Positions 1 through 8,276 of a stretch of DNA of 64,000 bases are shown here, piece by piece. The notes under the pieces are model-generated. The model saw only the letters and a program-made list of their open reading frames with translations. It was not told the origin of the DNA and ran no database searches. The stretch covers positions 124,001-188,000 of the forward strand of contig NZ_JBGQOG010000008.1 in the NCBI RefSeq assembly GCF_052113705.1. The letters run 5' to 3'. This DNA comes from JBGQOG01 sp052113705. GTDB lineage: Bacteria > Pseudomonadota > Alphaproteobacteria > Rhodobacterales > Rhodobacteraceae. Every line of letters begins with the position of its first letter. Position 1 is the stretch's first letter. The translations under genes and the position numbers were made by a program.

Positions 1-1
1 G

Positions 2-76
2 CCGATCTATGAGGCCTTCCTGGCCAATAACCCCGATCTGGCCCCGATGGTCAAAGAAATCCGCGAAACCAAGTAA
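2..76 (+). CDS. TRAP transporter substrate-binding protein (DctP type), C-terminal end only
   Basis: Only the last 24 codons are present, ending in EIRETK and TAA; the rest lies left of the window. The tail is followed 63 bases later by a DctQ-type and then a DctM-type TRAP permease, which is the normal P-Q-M order. The identification as the periplasmic solute-binding subunit therefore rests on position rather than on domain content. It would bind the sugar acid that the downstream uronate enzymes oxidise. Confidence 0.6.
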   Translation, partial: PIYEAFLANNPDLAPMVKEIRETK

Positions 77-139
77 CGCAGGGTTTGGCGAGGTCCGGCA
101 CGCCGCCGGACCTCCCTCCCCCCATCAAAAAGGCATGAG

Positions 140-667
140 ATGGTGCATATCATCGCGGGAACCGAGGGCCGGAGCTTTGACGGCCCCCTCTATCGGGCCA
201 TCGACCGGGTGGCGCAGATCTGTCTCGGCATAGCCGGGGTGCAACTGGTCACCCTGATTGTGATTTTTGGCTGGCTGGTCTTTGGCCGCTATGTCCTCAA
301 CGACACCCCGACCTGGGTTGAGCAGCTGTCGCTGATCCTCGTGGTCTGGATCGCCTTTCTCGGGGCGGCGGCGGGTGTCTGGTACAATACCCATCTCTCG
401 GTGGATTTCATCCGCGCGCTGTTTCCGCGCCCGCTGCGCTCGGTCCTGTGCTGGGTCGCGCTGATCGCGCTGGTCGGCTTTGGCCTGATCATGGCGAAAT
501 ACGGCTGGGAACTGGCCTCCAAAACCTGGCCGCGCCGCATCCCGATGCTGGGCTTTTCCGAAGGCTGGCGCGCGGTGCCGATGGCGATCTGTGGCGTGCT
601 GACCGTTATTTTCACCGCGGCGCATATGGTGATGCGCACGCAGGGCTACCGCCCGGAAGAGGACTGA
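140..667 (+). CDS. TRAP transporter small permease, DctQ family
   Basis: The 175-residue protein has four hydrophobic segments (roughly residues 30-50, 68-85, 105-125 and 145-165) and the family signature around GRYVLNDTPTWVEQLS followed by WIAFLGAA. DctQ subunits sit in the inner membrane and join the large permease to take up organic acids with a sodium or proton gradient. The start has AAGG about 8 bases upstream; another ATG at 135 is out of frame. It is followed by the large permease after 3 bases, so the two are in one operon. Confidence 0.92.
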   Translation: MVHIIAGTEGRSFDGPLYRAIDRVAQICLGIAGVQLVTLIVIFGWLVFGRYVLNDTPTWVEQLSLILVVWIAFLGAAAGVWYNTHLSVDFIRALFPRPLRSVLCWVALIALVGFGLIMAKYGWELASKTWPRRIPMLGFSEGWRAVPMAICGVLTVIFTAAHMVMRTQGYRPEED

Positions 668-670
668 AAC

Positions 671-1948
671 ATGGGCTTGATCATTCTCTTCGGGCTGTTC
701 TTCGGCGGCCTGATCGCAGGGATTCCTGTGGCCTTTGCGCTCGGCATCGCCTCTGTGGGTGGGTTCATCTATGAGGGGCTGCCGCTGTTCATCGCCTTTC
801 AGCGGATCATTTCCGGGATTTCGGTGTTTTCCCTGCTGGCGATCCCGTTTTTCATCTTTGCGGGCGACCTGATGCTGCAAGGCGGGATTGCGGTGCGGCT
901 CGTGCGCCTCGCCTCCGCCGCTGTCGGCTCGGTGCGCGGCGGCTTGGGCGTGGTCAACGTCGCCTCCTCGATGCTGTTTGGCGGCATTTCCGGCTCGGCC
1001 GTTGCCGATACCTCGGCATTGGGCTCGATCCTGATGCCGGTGATGCGCGAAAAGGGCTATGACGCGGATTATGCGGTGAATGTCACGGTCACCTCCTCCA
1101 TCGCCGGGGTGGTGATCCCGCCCAGCCACAACATGATCCTGTTTGCGGTGGCGGCTGGGGGTGTCTCGGTGTCCAAACTGTTCATCGCGGGGATCGTCCC
1201 GGGGGTGCTGATGTGCCTCTGCCTTGGCATTGTCGCCTATTGGGTGGCGGTGCGGCGCGGCTATCCGGCCGAAAAATTCCCCGGCTGGGGCTTTTTGATC
1301 CGCAGCTTCATCGTGGCCATTCCCGGCCTGATGACCGCGATCATCATCGTCGGCGGCGTGCTGTCGGGCGTGATGACGGTGACGGAATCCGGGGCATTCG
1401 GCGCGATCTACGCGATCCTCGTGACCGCGCTCGTCTACCGCGAACTGACCTGGGACGGGTTCAAGAAAGCCGTGCTGAATTCGGTGAAAACCACCGCAAT
1501 GGTGATGCTGCTGGTGGCCACCGCCAATGCCTTTGCCTATCTTTTGGCGATGTACCGCGTGCCCGAGGCGCTGGCGAATTCGGTCACCATGATCAGCGAC
1601 AATCCCTATGTCATTCTGCTGATGCTGAACCTGATCCTGCTGGTGCTGGGGATGATCATGGATATGGCGGCGCTGATCCTGATCTGCACGCCGATCTTTC
1701 TGCCCGTCGTCGTGGGGTTGGGGATGGACCCGCTGCAATTCGGCGTCATCTTGATGATGAACCTCGGCCTTGGCCTCTGCACGCCGCCGGTGGGTGCCTG
1801 CCTTTTTGTCGGCTGCGCCGTCGGCGGCATCCGGATTGAAAAAGCGCTGAAATCGATCTGGCCCTTCTATGCGGCGATTTTCGTGGCATTGATGCTGGTG
1901 ACCTATGTGCCCATCTTCTCGATGTACCTGCCGGGCCTATTGGACTAG
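671..1948 (+). CDS. TRAP transporter large permease, DctM family
   Basis: The 425-residue protein is hydrophobic throughout, with about a dozen membrane segments. It carries family motifs such as IPFFIFAGDLM, SMLFGGISGSAVADTSA and VVIPPSHNMILF, and a C-terminal stretch with NLGLGLCTPPVG. Length is normal for DctM (about 425). It is the transport channel of the tripartite importer whose other subunits precede it. The uronate dehydrogenase gene begins 9 bases after the stop, so the transported substrate is probably a hexuronate. Confidence 0.95.
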   Translation: MGLIILFGLFFGGLIAGIPVAFALGIASVGGFIYEGLPLFIAFQRIISGISVFSLLAIPFFIFAGDLMLQGGIAVRLVRLASAAVGSVRGGLGVVNVASSMLFGGISGSAVADTSALGSILMPVMREKGYDADYAVNVTVTSSIAGVVIPPSHNMILFAVAAGGVSVSKLFIAGIVPGVLMCLCLGIVAYWVAVRRGYPAEKFPGWGFLIRSFIVAIPGLMTAIIIVGGVLSGVMTVTESGAFGAIYAILVTALVYRELTWDGFKKAVLNSVKTTAMVMLLVATANAFAYLLAMYRVPEALANSVTMISDNPYVILLMLNLILLVLGMIMDMAALILICTPIFLPVVVGLGMDPLQFGVILMMNLGLGLCTPPVGACLFVGCAVGGIRIEKALKSIWPFYAAIFVALMLVTYVPIFSMYLPGLLD

Positions 1949-1957
1949 GAGACTGAC

Positions 1958-2752
1958 ATGAAACGACTTCTTATCACAGGTGCCGCTGGTGGCGTCGGCC
2001 GCGAGATGCGCAAACGGCTGGCGGGCATGGCCGACATTCTGCGCCTGTCCGACATTGCCGATCTGGGCGACGCCGCCCCGAATGAAGAGCTGGTGACCTG
2101 CGATCTGGGCGATGAGGCGGCGGTGTTGGACCTCGTGGCGGGCTGCGACGGGATCCTGCATCTGGGCGGCGTCTCGGTCGAGCGGTCCTTCTCGCAGATC
2201 CTCAACGGCAATATCCAGGGGGTCTACAACCTCTATGAGGCGGCCCGGGCGCATGGCATGCCGCGGATCATCTTTGCCTCCTCGAACCATGTCGTCGGTT
2301 TTCAGCCGCAGGATGCGCATCTGGGCGCCGATTGCGCAATGAAACCCGATGGGCTCTATGGCGTATCGAAATGCTTCGGCGAGGCGATGGCCTCGATGTA
2401 TCATTCGAAATTCGGGCAAGAGACGGCGATTGTCCGCATCGGTTCCTGCTTTGAAAAACCGCTGAATCATCGCATGCTCGCCACCTGGTTCTCGGTGGAT
2501 GATTTCGTCGGGCTGATTGAGGCGGTGTTTCGCGCGCCGCGTCTGGGCTGCCCGGTGATCTGGGGCGTCTCGGACAATGATCATGCCTGGTGGGACAATT
2601 CCGCCGGGCGCTATCTGGGATGGGTGGCCAAAGACAACAGCGCCGCTTATCTTGCACACATAGAGTCGACTCAAAGCCGCCCCGCCGCCGATGATCCGGT
2701 GTCGATCTGGCAAGGCGGCGCCTTCACGCAAGACCCGATATTCAAGGACTGA
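1958..2752 (+). CDS. udh: uronate dehydrogenase (NAD-dependent)
   Basis: The 264-residue extended SDR protein starts with the Rossmann motif TGAAGGVG and has the catalytic YGVSK (Tyr and Lys) near residues 130-134. It also carries the stretches FASSNHVVGF, RIGSC and WWDNS typical of the Agrobacterium-type Udh family, whose length is about 265. Udh oxidises D-glucuronate or D-galacturonate to the aldarolactone (EC 1.1.1.203). GGAG precedes the ATG by about 7 bases. It sits between the TRAP importer and a ketoglutarate semialdehyde dehydrogenase, which fits the oxidative uronate pathway. Confidence 0.93.
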   Translation: MKRLLITGAAGGVGREMRKRLAGMADILRLSDIADLGDAAPNEELVTCDLGDEAAVLDLVAGCDGILHLGGVSVERSFSQILNGNIQGVYNLYEAARAHGMPRIIFASSNHVVGFQPQDAHLGADCAMKPDGLYGVSKCFGEAMASMYHSKFGQETAIVRIGSCFEKPLNHRMLATWFSVDDFVGLIEAVFRAPRLGCPVIWGVSDNDHAWWDNSAGRYLGWVAKDNSAAYLAHIESTQSRPAADDPVSIWQGGAFTQDPIFKD

Positions 2753-2755
2753 CCC

Positions 2756-4273
2756 ATGACCTACACGCCCAGCGGCAAACATCTGATCGCCGGCACTTGG
2801 GTGGCGGATGCCGCCACCTTTACCTCGACCCCGGCGCATGGCCCCGCGCATGATTTCTCGATGGGCACCGTCGCGCATGTGGATGAAGCCTGCCGCGCCG
2901 CCGCCGAAGCGTTCCTGACCTATGGCCAGACCAGCCGCGCCGACCGCGCCGCTTTTCTCAACGCCATCGCCGATGAGATCGAGGCGCGTGGGCCCCAGAT
3001 CACCGAGATCGGCACGCAGGAAACCGGCCTGCCCGTCGGGCGGCTGGAGGGCGAGCGGGGCCGCACCACCGGCCAGCTGCGCCTCTTCGCGACGCATATC
3101 CTGGAGGGCGCCTATCTCGACCGCCGTTTTGATGCCGCCCTGCCCGACCGTCAGCCCGCCCCGCGTCCCGAGTTGCGGATGATTCAGCGCCCGATCGGAC
3201 CGGTCGCGGTGTTTGGTGCCTCCAACTTCCCGCTGGCCTTCTCGACCGCCGGGGGCGACACCGCCGCCGCACTGGCTGCAGGCTGCCCGGTGGTGGTGAA
3301 GGGCCATTCCGCGCATCCCGGCACCGGCGAGATCGTGGCCGAGGCCGTGCTGGCCGCCGCCGAGAAATGTGGCATGCCGAAGGGCGTGTTCAGCCTGATC
3401 CAGGGCGGCAAACGCGATGTCGGCACCAGCCTTGTGCAGCATCCGGCGATCAAAGCCGTGGGCTTCACCGGCTCGCTCGGCGGCGGGCGCGCGCTGTTCG
3501 ACCTGTGTGCCGCACGGCCCGAGCCGATCCCGTTCTTCGGTGAACTGGGCTCGGTCAACCCGATGTTCCTCTTGCCTGCGGCGCTTGCGGCTCGCGGCAC
3601 GGCACTGGCCAGCGGCTGGGCCGGGTCTCTGACCATGGGCGCGGGGCAGTTCTGCACCAATCCGGGCGTGGCATTGGTGATTGCCGGTGCCGATGCCGAT
3701 GCCTTCATCACGGCGGCAACCGAGGCTTTGGCCCCGATGGGCGGCCAGACCATGCTGACCGACGGCATCGCCGCCGCGCTGCAATCGGGCAGCGCCCGGA
3801 TGCGCGGGACGGCGGGCGTGCAGGAGCTTCTGACTTCGGTCTGTGATCTGCGCGAGGCCAAGCCCTATCTCTACGCCACCACGGGCGCGGAATGGCTGGC
3901 CAATCATGAGCTGGGCGAGGAGGTCTTTGGCCCGCTTGGCCTGATCGTGACGGTCAAGGACAGCGCCGAAATGCTGGCGGTGGCCGAAAGCCTGCAAGGC
4001 CAGCTGACCTGCACGCTGCATCTGGATGCGGGCGACACCGATCTGGGCCGTGCCCTGATGCCGATTTTGGAGCGCAAGGCGGGCCGGGTTCTGGCCAATG
4101 GCTTCCCCACCGGCGTTGAGGTCTGCGACAGCATGGTGCATGGCGGCCCCTACCCCGCCTCGACCAACTTCGGCGCCACCTCGGTCGGCACCCTGTCGAT
4201 CCGCCGTTTCCTGCGGCCGGTCTGCTACCAGAACATCCCCGAGGCGCTGTTGCCGCAGGATTTCGCGGTCTGA
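2756..4273 (+). CDS. alpha-ketoglutarate semialdehyde dehydrogenase (aldehyde dehydrogenase family)
   Basis: The 505-residue aldehyde dehydrogenase has the catalytic cysteine at residue 300 in GAGQFCTNPG and the glutamate in FFGELGSVNP. The nucleotide-binding part contains VFGASNFPLAF and GFTGSLGGG. This FCTNPG form and the slightly long size match the NADP-type 2,5-dioxovalerate dehydrogenases (EC 1.2.1.26) that end aldarate and uronate breakdown at 2-oxoglutarate. It follows udh after 3 bases. The intermediate enzymes (lactone isomerase, dehydratases) are not in this window and would be expected further left. Confidence 0.88.
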   Translation: MTYTPSGKHLIAGTWVADAATFTSTPAHGPAHDFSMGTVAHVDEACRAAAEAFLTYGQTSRADRAAFLNAIADEIEARGPQITEIGTQETGLPVGRLEGERGRTTGQLRLFATHILEGAYLDRRFDAALPDRQPAPRPELRMIQRPIGPVAVFGASNFPLAFSTAGGDTAAALAAGCPVVVKGHSAHPGTGEIVAEAVLAAAEKCGMPKGVFSLIQGGKRDVGTSLVQHPAIKAVGFTGSLGGGRALFDLCAARPEPIPFFGELGSVNPMFLLPAALAARGTALASGWAGSLTMGAGQFCTNPGVALVIAGADADAFITAATEALAPMGGQTMLTDGIAAALQSGSARMRGTAGVQELLTSVCDLREAKPYLYATTGAEWLANHELGEEVFGPLGLIVTVKDSAEMLAVAESLQGQLTCTLHLDAGDTDLGRALMPILERKAGRVLANGFPTGVEVCDSMVHGGPYPASTNFGATSVGTLSIRRFLRPVCYQNIPEALLPQDFAV

Positions 4274-4285
4274 TAAATCTAATGG

Positions 4286-4316
4286 AAAAGCCCGGGCCGC
4301 ACCGCCCGGGCTTTTT
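4286..4316. terminator. bidirectional rho-independent terminator
   Basis: An 11-bp perfect stem (AAAGCCCGGGC with its complement) closes a 6-base loop and is flanked by A and T runs on the two sides. It serves the uronate operon on the plus strand and the convergent TauE/SafE gene on the minus strand. Confidence 0.92.
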
Positions 4317-4322
4317 GCTGTC

Positions 4323-5069
4323 TCAGCGCAGGAAGAAGACCACCGTCATCACACAGCCGATGGCGACGATCCCCAGCCGCAACAGATCGGTCCGGGTGAT
4401 CTTGCGCGCGTAATGCGCCCCGAGATAGCCGCCGACCATCGTGCCAACCGCCAGCACCAATGCCGCATCCCAGGCGATCAGCCCGGCACTGGCATAGGTG
4501 ACCGCCGAGACCAGCGACAACAGCGAGGACAGCAGGTTCTTCAGCCCGTTCATCGCGTTCAGATTGCTAAAGCCGATCAGCCCAAAAACCGCGAGCAGCA
4601 TGATCCCCAGCCCGCCGTTGAAATAGCCGCCGTAGACCGAGACCGCGAAGACCAGCAAGGCAGAGACCACCGTGCCCGCCGTCGCCCCGCGTTGCCGCAA
4701 CTGCCCGAGCAGCCAGGGACCCGCGGCGAACAACACGGTTGCAAGGGCCAGCAGCCAGGGCACGATCCCGGTAAACACGCTGCCCGGCGTCACCAGCAGC
4801 AGGAGCGACCCCAGCAAACCGCCGAGCATCGACACCGCGATAATCGCCTTCAGCCCCAGCGGCCCCTCGGCCTTGAAATCGTGGCGAAACGCCCAGGTCG
4901 AGCCGAAATAGCCCGGCAGCGCACAAAGCGTGGCCGTGGCATTGGCCATGACGGGCGGCACCCCCATCCAGACCAGCGCGGGGAAGGTCAGGAATGTCCC
5001 GCCCCCCGCGACGGCATTCAGGGCACCCCCGGCCAGTCCGGCCAGAAAGACGACGAAAAATTCAAGCAC
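4323..5069 (-). CDS. sulfite exporter TauE/SafE family membrane protein
   Basis: The 248-residue protein starts at a GTG (5069) because GAGGAGAGGAG lies 7 bases upstream; the more distal in-frame ATG at 5126 has no such site and would add a charged non-membrane leader. Motifs are GGALNAVAGGGTFLTFPAL near the N-terminus and a repeat-like GYFNGGLGIMLLAVFGL in the second half, with seven or eight membrane segments. The family exports sulfite, sulfoacetate or related anions, or takes up small anions. The substrate cannot be told from sequence. It is monocistronic and convergent with the uronate operon. Confidence 0.88.
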   Translation of the reverse strand: MLEFFVVFLAGLAGGALNAVAGGGTFLTFPALVWMGVPPVMANATATLCALPGYFGSTWAFRHDFKAEGPLGLKAIIAVSMLGGLLGSLLLLVTPGSVFTGIVPWLLALATVLFAAGPWLLGQLRQRGATAGTVVSALLVFAVSVYGGYFNGGLGIMLLAVFGLIGFSNLNAMNGLKNLLSSLLSLVSAVTYASAGLIAWDAALVLAVGTMVGGYLGAHYARKITRTDLLRLGIVAIGCVMTVVFFLR

Positions 5070-5159
5070 GGTGGGGCTCCTCTCCTCAGCGCCCCACCCT
5101 CTTACAACACGCGGACGAATGGGCAATGCCGAACTGGGCCGTTGCGGCTTGCAAAACCC

Positions 5160-5175
5160 TGTCCCCGCGGGGACA
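5160..5175. repeat. partition-site-like palindrome 1 (perfect)
   Basis: TGTCCCCGCGGGGACA is a perfect 16-bp palindrome in the gap between the TauE gene and parB. It is one of seven related sites that cluster at 5.1-8.7 kb around parB, parA and rep. The most likely role is a binding site for the ParB protein (parS) or a replication/partition operator; that role is inferred from location. Confidence 0.75.
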
Positions 5176-5277
5176 TCGGGGGTTCCCAGAATGAGAATGC
5201 CGCCGAAGCGAAGCTCCGACGGCAGATGGCTGTATAAAGTTCAATGGCTTACTTGGTTCAAGCGGGCCGTGGGCGGC

Positions 5278-5293
5278 TGTCCCCACAGGGACA
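5278..5293. repeat. partition-site-like palindrome 2 (two mismatches)
   Basis: TGTCCCCACAGGGACA differs at two central positions from the perfect sites, but its outer arms TGTCCC and GGGACA are intact, and it extends one base each side to CTGTCCC and GGGACAG. It lies immediately behind the parB stop codon. Confidence 0.65.
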
Positions 5294-5296
5294 GCA

Positions 5297-6424
5297 TCAC
5301 CCGTCCAAGGCGGTCAGAAAGGCCTCGACAGCCAATTCGAGGCGATGCCGATCAATGGCGGAAAAGTCACGCTCCATCCGCAATTCAACCCTGCCATCCG
5401 TTGCGATACAGCGCGCCACCCCTTCGCTGCGCGCCACCCGCAGCGTTGTTTTCGCCCCCGGATTGGCCCCACCCCGCGGGGACGCCGCAGCCGCGCCCGC
5501 GTCTTTCGGCGCAGTGCTGCTCGCCTCGACAAAGCCACGCAGGATCGCGGTTTCCTCGTCTTCGCTCCGGTCCGGCTGCGCCATCAACAGGCGCTGCAGC
5601 ATCGCCGCCGCCCCCGGCTCCCGCTCGATCTTTTTAAGAAGCGACAGCCCCAGCGCCCGCGACATCGCATAGGGATGCGCCAGATGACCGCCGATCCGCT
5701 CAAGCAAGGCCGCAAAATTGCGGATGTAGATCCGCTTTTGCCGCCCCGCCGAGCCAAAGAGCGTGGCAATCGCCTGGTCAATATCCCCTGCCCCGGTCTG
5801 CGCATCCTGCAGATAGGCTTTGGCCAATGCCGCCATCTCGGCAAAGGAAATATCGCGCCGCACAAGGTTCTCGTCGACCATGCGCCGATAGAGATGCTCC
5901 AGTGTTTCGCCCCGCGCGATCAGCCCCGCCGGAATCCGGCCATAGCGCTCAGCATCCCCGGTCTCGGCCAGCAATTCGCGGAAAGCGGCGAGACGGCGAT
6001 ACCCCTGCACGAGTTCATAGCCGGTCTCGGATTGCTCGATCCGCACCGGGTTGGACAGGCCGATGGCACGGATGCTTTCCTTCAACTCATCAAGCTCGGG
6101 ATCGCGCCCCGCGGCCCGGTCACGGGTCAACTTTTCGGCGCGGATCTCGTCCAGCGGGATCATATCGACGATCAGGCCCAGCTTTTTCAACCGCACCAAT
6201 TCATGCGCCAGCCGGTCATTCTCGGCACGGATCGCCGCCTCCGCCGCCTGCCGGTCCCGCAAGGCCTCGGCATTCTCATGAATGGCGGTGGCCATCGGCC
6301 CGCGGCGCTCCTTCGGGGTCTCAGTCCCCGTGGGGACAGAGACGGATTTGCGCTCGGGTGCCGCGGCGGGCACCTCCGGCGTCACCTCGGGAAAGTCGAT
6401 ATCAAAGATACGCCGCTTGCTCAT
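5297..6424 (-). CDS. parB: ParB/RepB-type plasmid partition protein
   Basis: The 375-residue protein has a coiled N-terminal region and the ParB box near residues 110-160 (SIRAIGLSNPVRI, then YELVQGYRRLAAFRE). The Arg-rich motif LVRRDISFAEMA leads into the helix-turn-helix DNA-binding region (residues about 185-260), and the C-terminal domain would dimerise. It binds centromere sites and works with ParA to segregate the replicon. Its ATG overlaps the parA stop by 4 bases (ATGA), giving translational coupling. Two copies of the local palindrome family lie inside it (at 5469 and 6323); the latter encodes VPTGT near residues 29-33. Confidence 0.93.
   Translation of the reverse strand: MSKRRIFDIDFPEVTPEVPAAAPERKSVSVPTGTETPKERRGPMATAIHENAEALRDRQAAEAAIRAENDRLAHELVRLKKLGLIVDMIPLDEIRAEKLTRDRAAGRDPELDELKESIRAIGLSNPVRIEQSETGYELVQGYRRLAAFRELLAETGDAERYGRIPAGLIARGETLEHLYRRMVDENLVRRDISFAEMAALAKAYLQDAQTGAGDIDQAIATLFGSAGRQKRIYIRNFAALLERIGGHLAHPYAMSRALGLSLLKKIEREPGAAAMLQRLLMAQPDRSEDEETAILRGFVEASSTAPKDAGAAAASPRGGANPGAKTTLRVARSEGVARCIATDGRVELRMERDFSAIDRHRLELAVEAFLTALDG
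5469..5484. repeat. partition-site-like palindrome 3 (degenerate, inside parB)
   Basis: The core CCCCGCGGGGAC is intact but the outer bases on the left arm are lost. It falls in the 3' part of parB, in a reading frame different from that of the other intragenic copies. It may be only a chance GC palindrome. Confidence 0.4.
6323..6338. repeat. partition-site-like palindrome 4 (inside parB 5' end)
   Basis: AGTCCCCGTGGGGACA matches the 16-bp consensus at 14 positions. It lies in parB codons about 29-34, where it reads VPTGTE. Confidence 0.6.
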
Positions 6425-7725
6425 GCCTCACCCTCCAGCTTGTCCCAGGCCGTGACGAGATGGCCGCGGAATTCTTCATAGGCCTTATCGAAAGAGCCCC
6501 GCGCCCGGCGCCAGGTCTCACGCGTCATTTCGCGGTAATCGGTCTCATAGATGGACGACAGGAATCGGCCCGACTGCTCCACCGCCCGTGTCATCTCGAT
6601 CGGGTTTTCCGTCACGCGCCCCTCAAAGACCTTGCAGAAGGCCGCATACATGGCGCGGTGCAAATCGTTGTTCGGCTCATAGCGGGTGATCAGGAACCGC
6701 AGATCGAGGAAAGCCTTCGGCAGCCCCATTGTCCCCGCGGGGACAATGCCGTTGAACTGCGAGAGATCCGACAACGCCTCGGCCAACTGGCCAATGAAAG
6801 AGGTGGTGCTGTCATATTCCCAGTAGCCGGGGCCAGAGGGGATATAGAGCACATCGGCCGCGAAAACCGCATTCATCGATTGATAGCCGATGGCGGGCGG
6901 GCAGTCGAAAATCACCAGATCATAGGCATCGGCGGGCAGCGTATCGAGATAGCGCGAAACGGCGGCGAAGAACGACCACTCCGGGTTCAGATGCCGGTAT
7001 TGCGCGCTGGCAAATTCGACGAAGGCAGCATTGGCACAGCTGGGGATGATGTCGATGGTCGGCCAGCTGGTCGGCTTGATGAAATCATTGGTGCGCAGAT
7101 CGGCCAGACCCATATCCGTCACCGAAGCGGGCAGACGGCGCTGGGGCAGGGCGGTGCCGCTTTCGGCCCCGCGCGCCGAGGCGTTCATCCGTTCGGTCTC
7201 GCGGATCAGGTCGCGCGCCATGATGCCCCAGACGGTGAATTCTTCGGCCACATCCGACAGGCCCATGGAATGCGACAGCGTCGCCTGCGGATCGAAATCC
7301 ACCGCCAGCACCCGGTAGCCATCAAGCGCCGCCGCATGGGCGAAATGCAGCGCCACGGTGGATTTACCGGCGCCGCCTTTGAAATTGGCAATGGCAGCAC
7401 GGATCGCCCGCTTGCCCGCCGGGCGCGGCGGCAACAGGGACCGGCGGTTGATCTTCAACCGGCGCCGGATCTCGTTGATCTCTTCCAGCGTGTACCAGCG
7501 CTGACGGCCATCCTCCTCCACGAGGCCCTGCGGCAGACTGGGGTCCAGCGCCATCCGGCCGCGCAGGGTGGATTGGTTGACCTTGAAAATCAGCTCGCTC
7601 AGCTCCCAGCTGGAAAAGCGGCGCAGGGTCTTTTCCATCTCCGGTGAATAGGTCTGCTGCCGGATCCACCCCTGCATTTTCAACGACTGGGCCTGCAATT
7701 GGGCCAGATCCTCGTGCGTGAACAT
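6421..7725 (-). CDS. parA: ParA/RepA-type plasmid partition ATPase
   Basis: The 434-residue protein has an N-terminal DNA-binding part and the deviant Walker A motif KGGAGKST at residues 116-123. The switch region VDFDPQATLS and VIFDCPPAIG (Walker B) follow. It is the larger type Ia or RepA-like ParA that also represses its own operon through the N-terminal helix-turn-helix. The start chosen is ATG 7725, because AAGGAG lies 5 bases upstream; an in-frame ATG at 7746 would place that ribosome site inside the gene. It forms an operon with parB (4-base overlap) and is divergent from rep. A perfect 20-bp palindrome at 6728 lies inside it. Confidence 0.93.
   Translation of the reverse strand: MFTHEDLAQLQAQSLKMQGWIRQQTYSPEMEKTLRRFSSWELSELIFKVNQSTLRGRMALDPSLPQGLVEEDGRQRWYTLEEINEIRRRLKINRRSLLPPRPAGKRAIRAAIANFKGGAGKSTVALHFAHAAALDGYRVLAVDFDPQATLSHSMGLSDVAEEFTVWGIMARDLIRETERMNASARGAESGTALPQRRLPASVTDMGLADLRTNDFIKPTSWPTIDIIPSCANAAFVEFASAQYRHLNPEWSFFAAVSRYLDTLPADAYDLVIFDCPPAIGYQSMNAVFAADVLYIPSGPGYWEYDSTTSFIGQLAEALSDLSQFNGIVPAGTMGLPKAFLDLRFLITRYEPNNDLHRAMYAAFCKVFEGRVTENPIEMTRAVEQSGRFLSSIYETDYREMTRETWRRARGSFDKAYEEFRGHLVTAWDKLEGEA
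6728..6747. repeat. partition-site-like palindrome 5 (perfect 20 bp, inside parA)
   Basis: ATTGTCCCCGCGGGGACAAT is perfectly symmetric over 20 bases and contains the 16-bp core. It lies in parA codons about 327-333, where the sense strand reads IVPAGTM. Confidence 0.75.
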
Positions 7726-7845
7726 GCGAACTCCTTCAAGATGCAAACGCTATTTCGATATGTTCCTCGGTTTACGCTGAATTTGCAAAAAAGGCAAAAG
7801 CGAATATGCTCCGTATCAGACCCTATGCGACTTCGCCCAAAAGCC

Positions 7846-7861
7846 TGTCCCCGCAGGGACA
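7846..7861. repeat. partition-site-like palindrome 6 (one mismatch)
   Basis: TGTCCCCGCAGGGACA has a single mismatch and is the only copy in the parA-rep intergenic region, 121 bases upstream of the parA start. It is well placed to act as an operator for autoregulation or as a centromere site. Confidence 0.7.
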
Positions 7862-7986
7862 AAGCCAGCGCAACGCCGCAAATGCCCGGGCAATCCCCCG
7901 TTCCGGTCGGCGCGGCACCGATTCGAGGGCGCGCAGAGACGCACGCCACGGAATGGGGGACAGAATACTGGTGCCCGCTACATATA

Positions 7987-8031
7987 GGCGGACATAACCA
8001 GGGCGAATAGAGGACGTACATGATGTCCGCC
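7987..8031. promoter_or_regulatory. inverted repeat in the putative origin region
   Basis: GGCGGACAT (7987-7995) and ATGTCCGCC (8023-8031) form perfect 9-bp arms with a 27-bp spacer. The sequence is unrelated to the TGTCCCC palindromes, so it would serve a different protein or an RNA hairpin, for instance replication control. Confidence 0.45.
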
Positions 8032-8108
8032 CATACCTATTAGAACCATTTTTCTGATCGAAAAAGGATTTGGGCGGCAAGGTTCAATCCGCCGGTCAGC
8101 GCGGGGCC

Positions 8109-8138
8109 TTGACAGAATCGGAGAACCCAGCGCAAATT
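8109..8138 (+). promoter_or_regulatory. possible rep promoter
   Basis: A perfect TTGACA at 8109-8114 is followed after 17-18 bases by a weak minus-10 (GCAAAT or CAAATT). It is about 140 bases before the chosen rep start. The minus-10 is poor, so this is tentative. Confidence 0.25.
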
Positions 8139-8276
8139 CCTGAAATCTGCTGAAGAGCGTTGATTTACCCCGCCGCTCAGCGCAGACTGGACCAAGGCAC
8201 CACAGAGTGCATCGAGCAACAACCGGATCTACCGGATAAGCACAGCCGATTCTTTCGGTGGCGGAGCAGGACGACC

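Larger units (their letters stand above)
7726..8276. other. origin/control region between divergent parA and rep
   Basis: This 551-bp gap has no convincing gene. It holds one palindrome-family copy (7846-7861), a separate 9-bp inverted repeat (7987-7995 with 8023-8031), A-rich stretches near 7780-7800 and 8045-8070, and a perfect minus-35-like TTGACA at 8109. Divergent par and rep genes around such a gap are usual for DnaA-like replicons of Rhodobacteraceae, and the origin is expected here or near rep. No clear tandem iterons were seen. Confidence 0.55.

Noticed and set aside
125..1738. Long minus-strand reading frame opposite the TRAP permeases
   Set aside because: His/Arg/Gln-rich low-complexity translation without motifs, opposite two clear membrane-protein genes; a codon-bias shadow in GC-rich DNA.
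1937..4141. 734-codon minus-strand frame opposite udh and the aldehyde dehydrogenase
   Set aside because: No domain or ribosome site; the plus-strand enzymes have complete catalytic motifs.
7955..7963. GGGGACAGA half site in the parA-rep gap as an eighth palindrome copy
   Set aside because: The other arm is missing.
8225..8245. Possible DnaA box near GGATAAGCACA
   Set aside because: Only about seven of nine positions fit the consensus and no second box was seen close by.
8160..8276. N-terminal extension of rep from an upstream ATG
   Set aside because: The extra 39 residues have no family likeness; the ATG at 8277 gives the expected opening of DnaA-like replicases.
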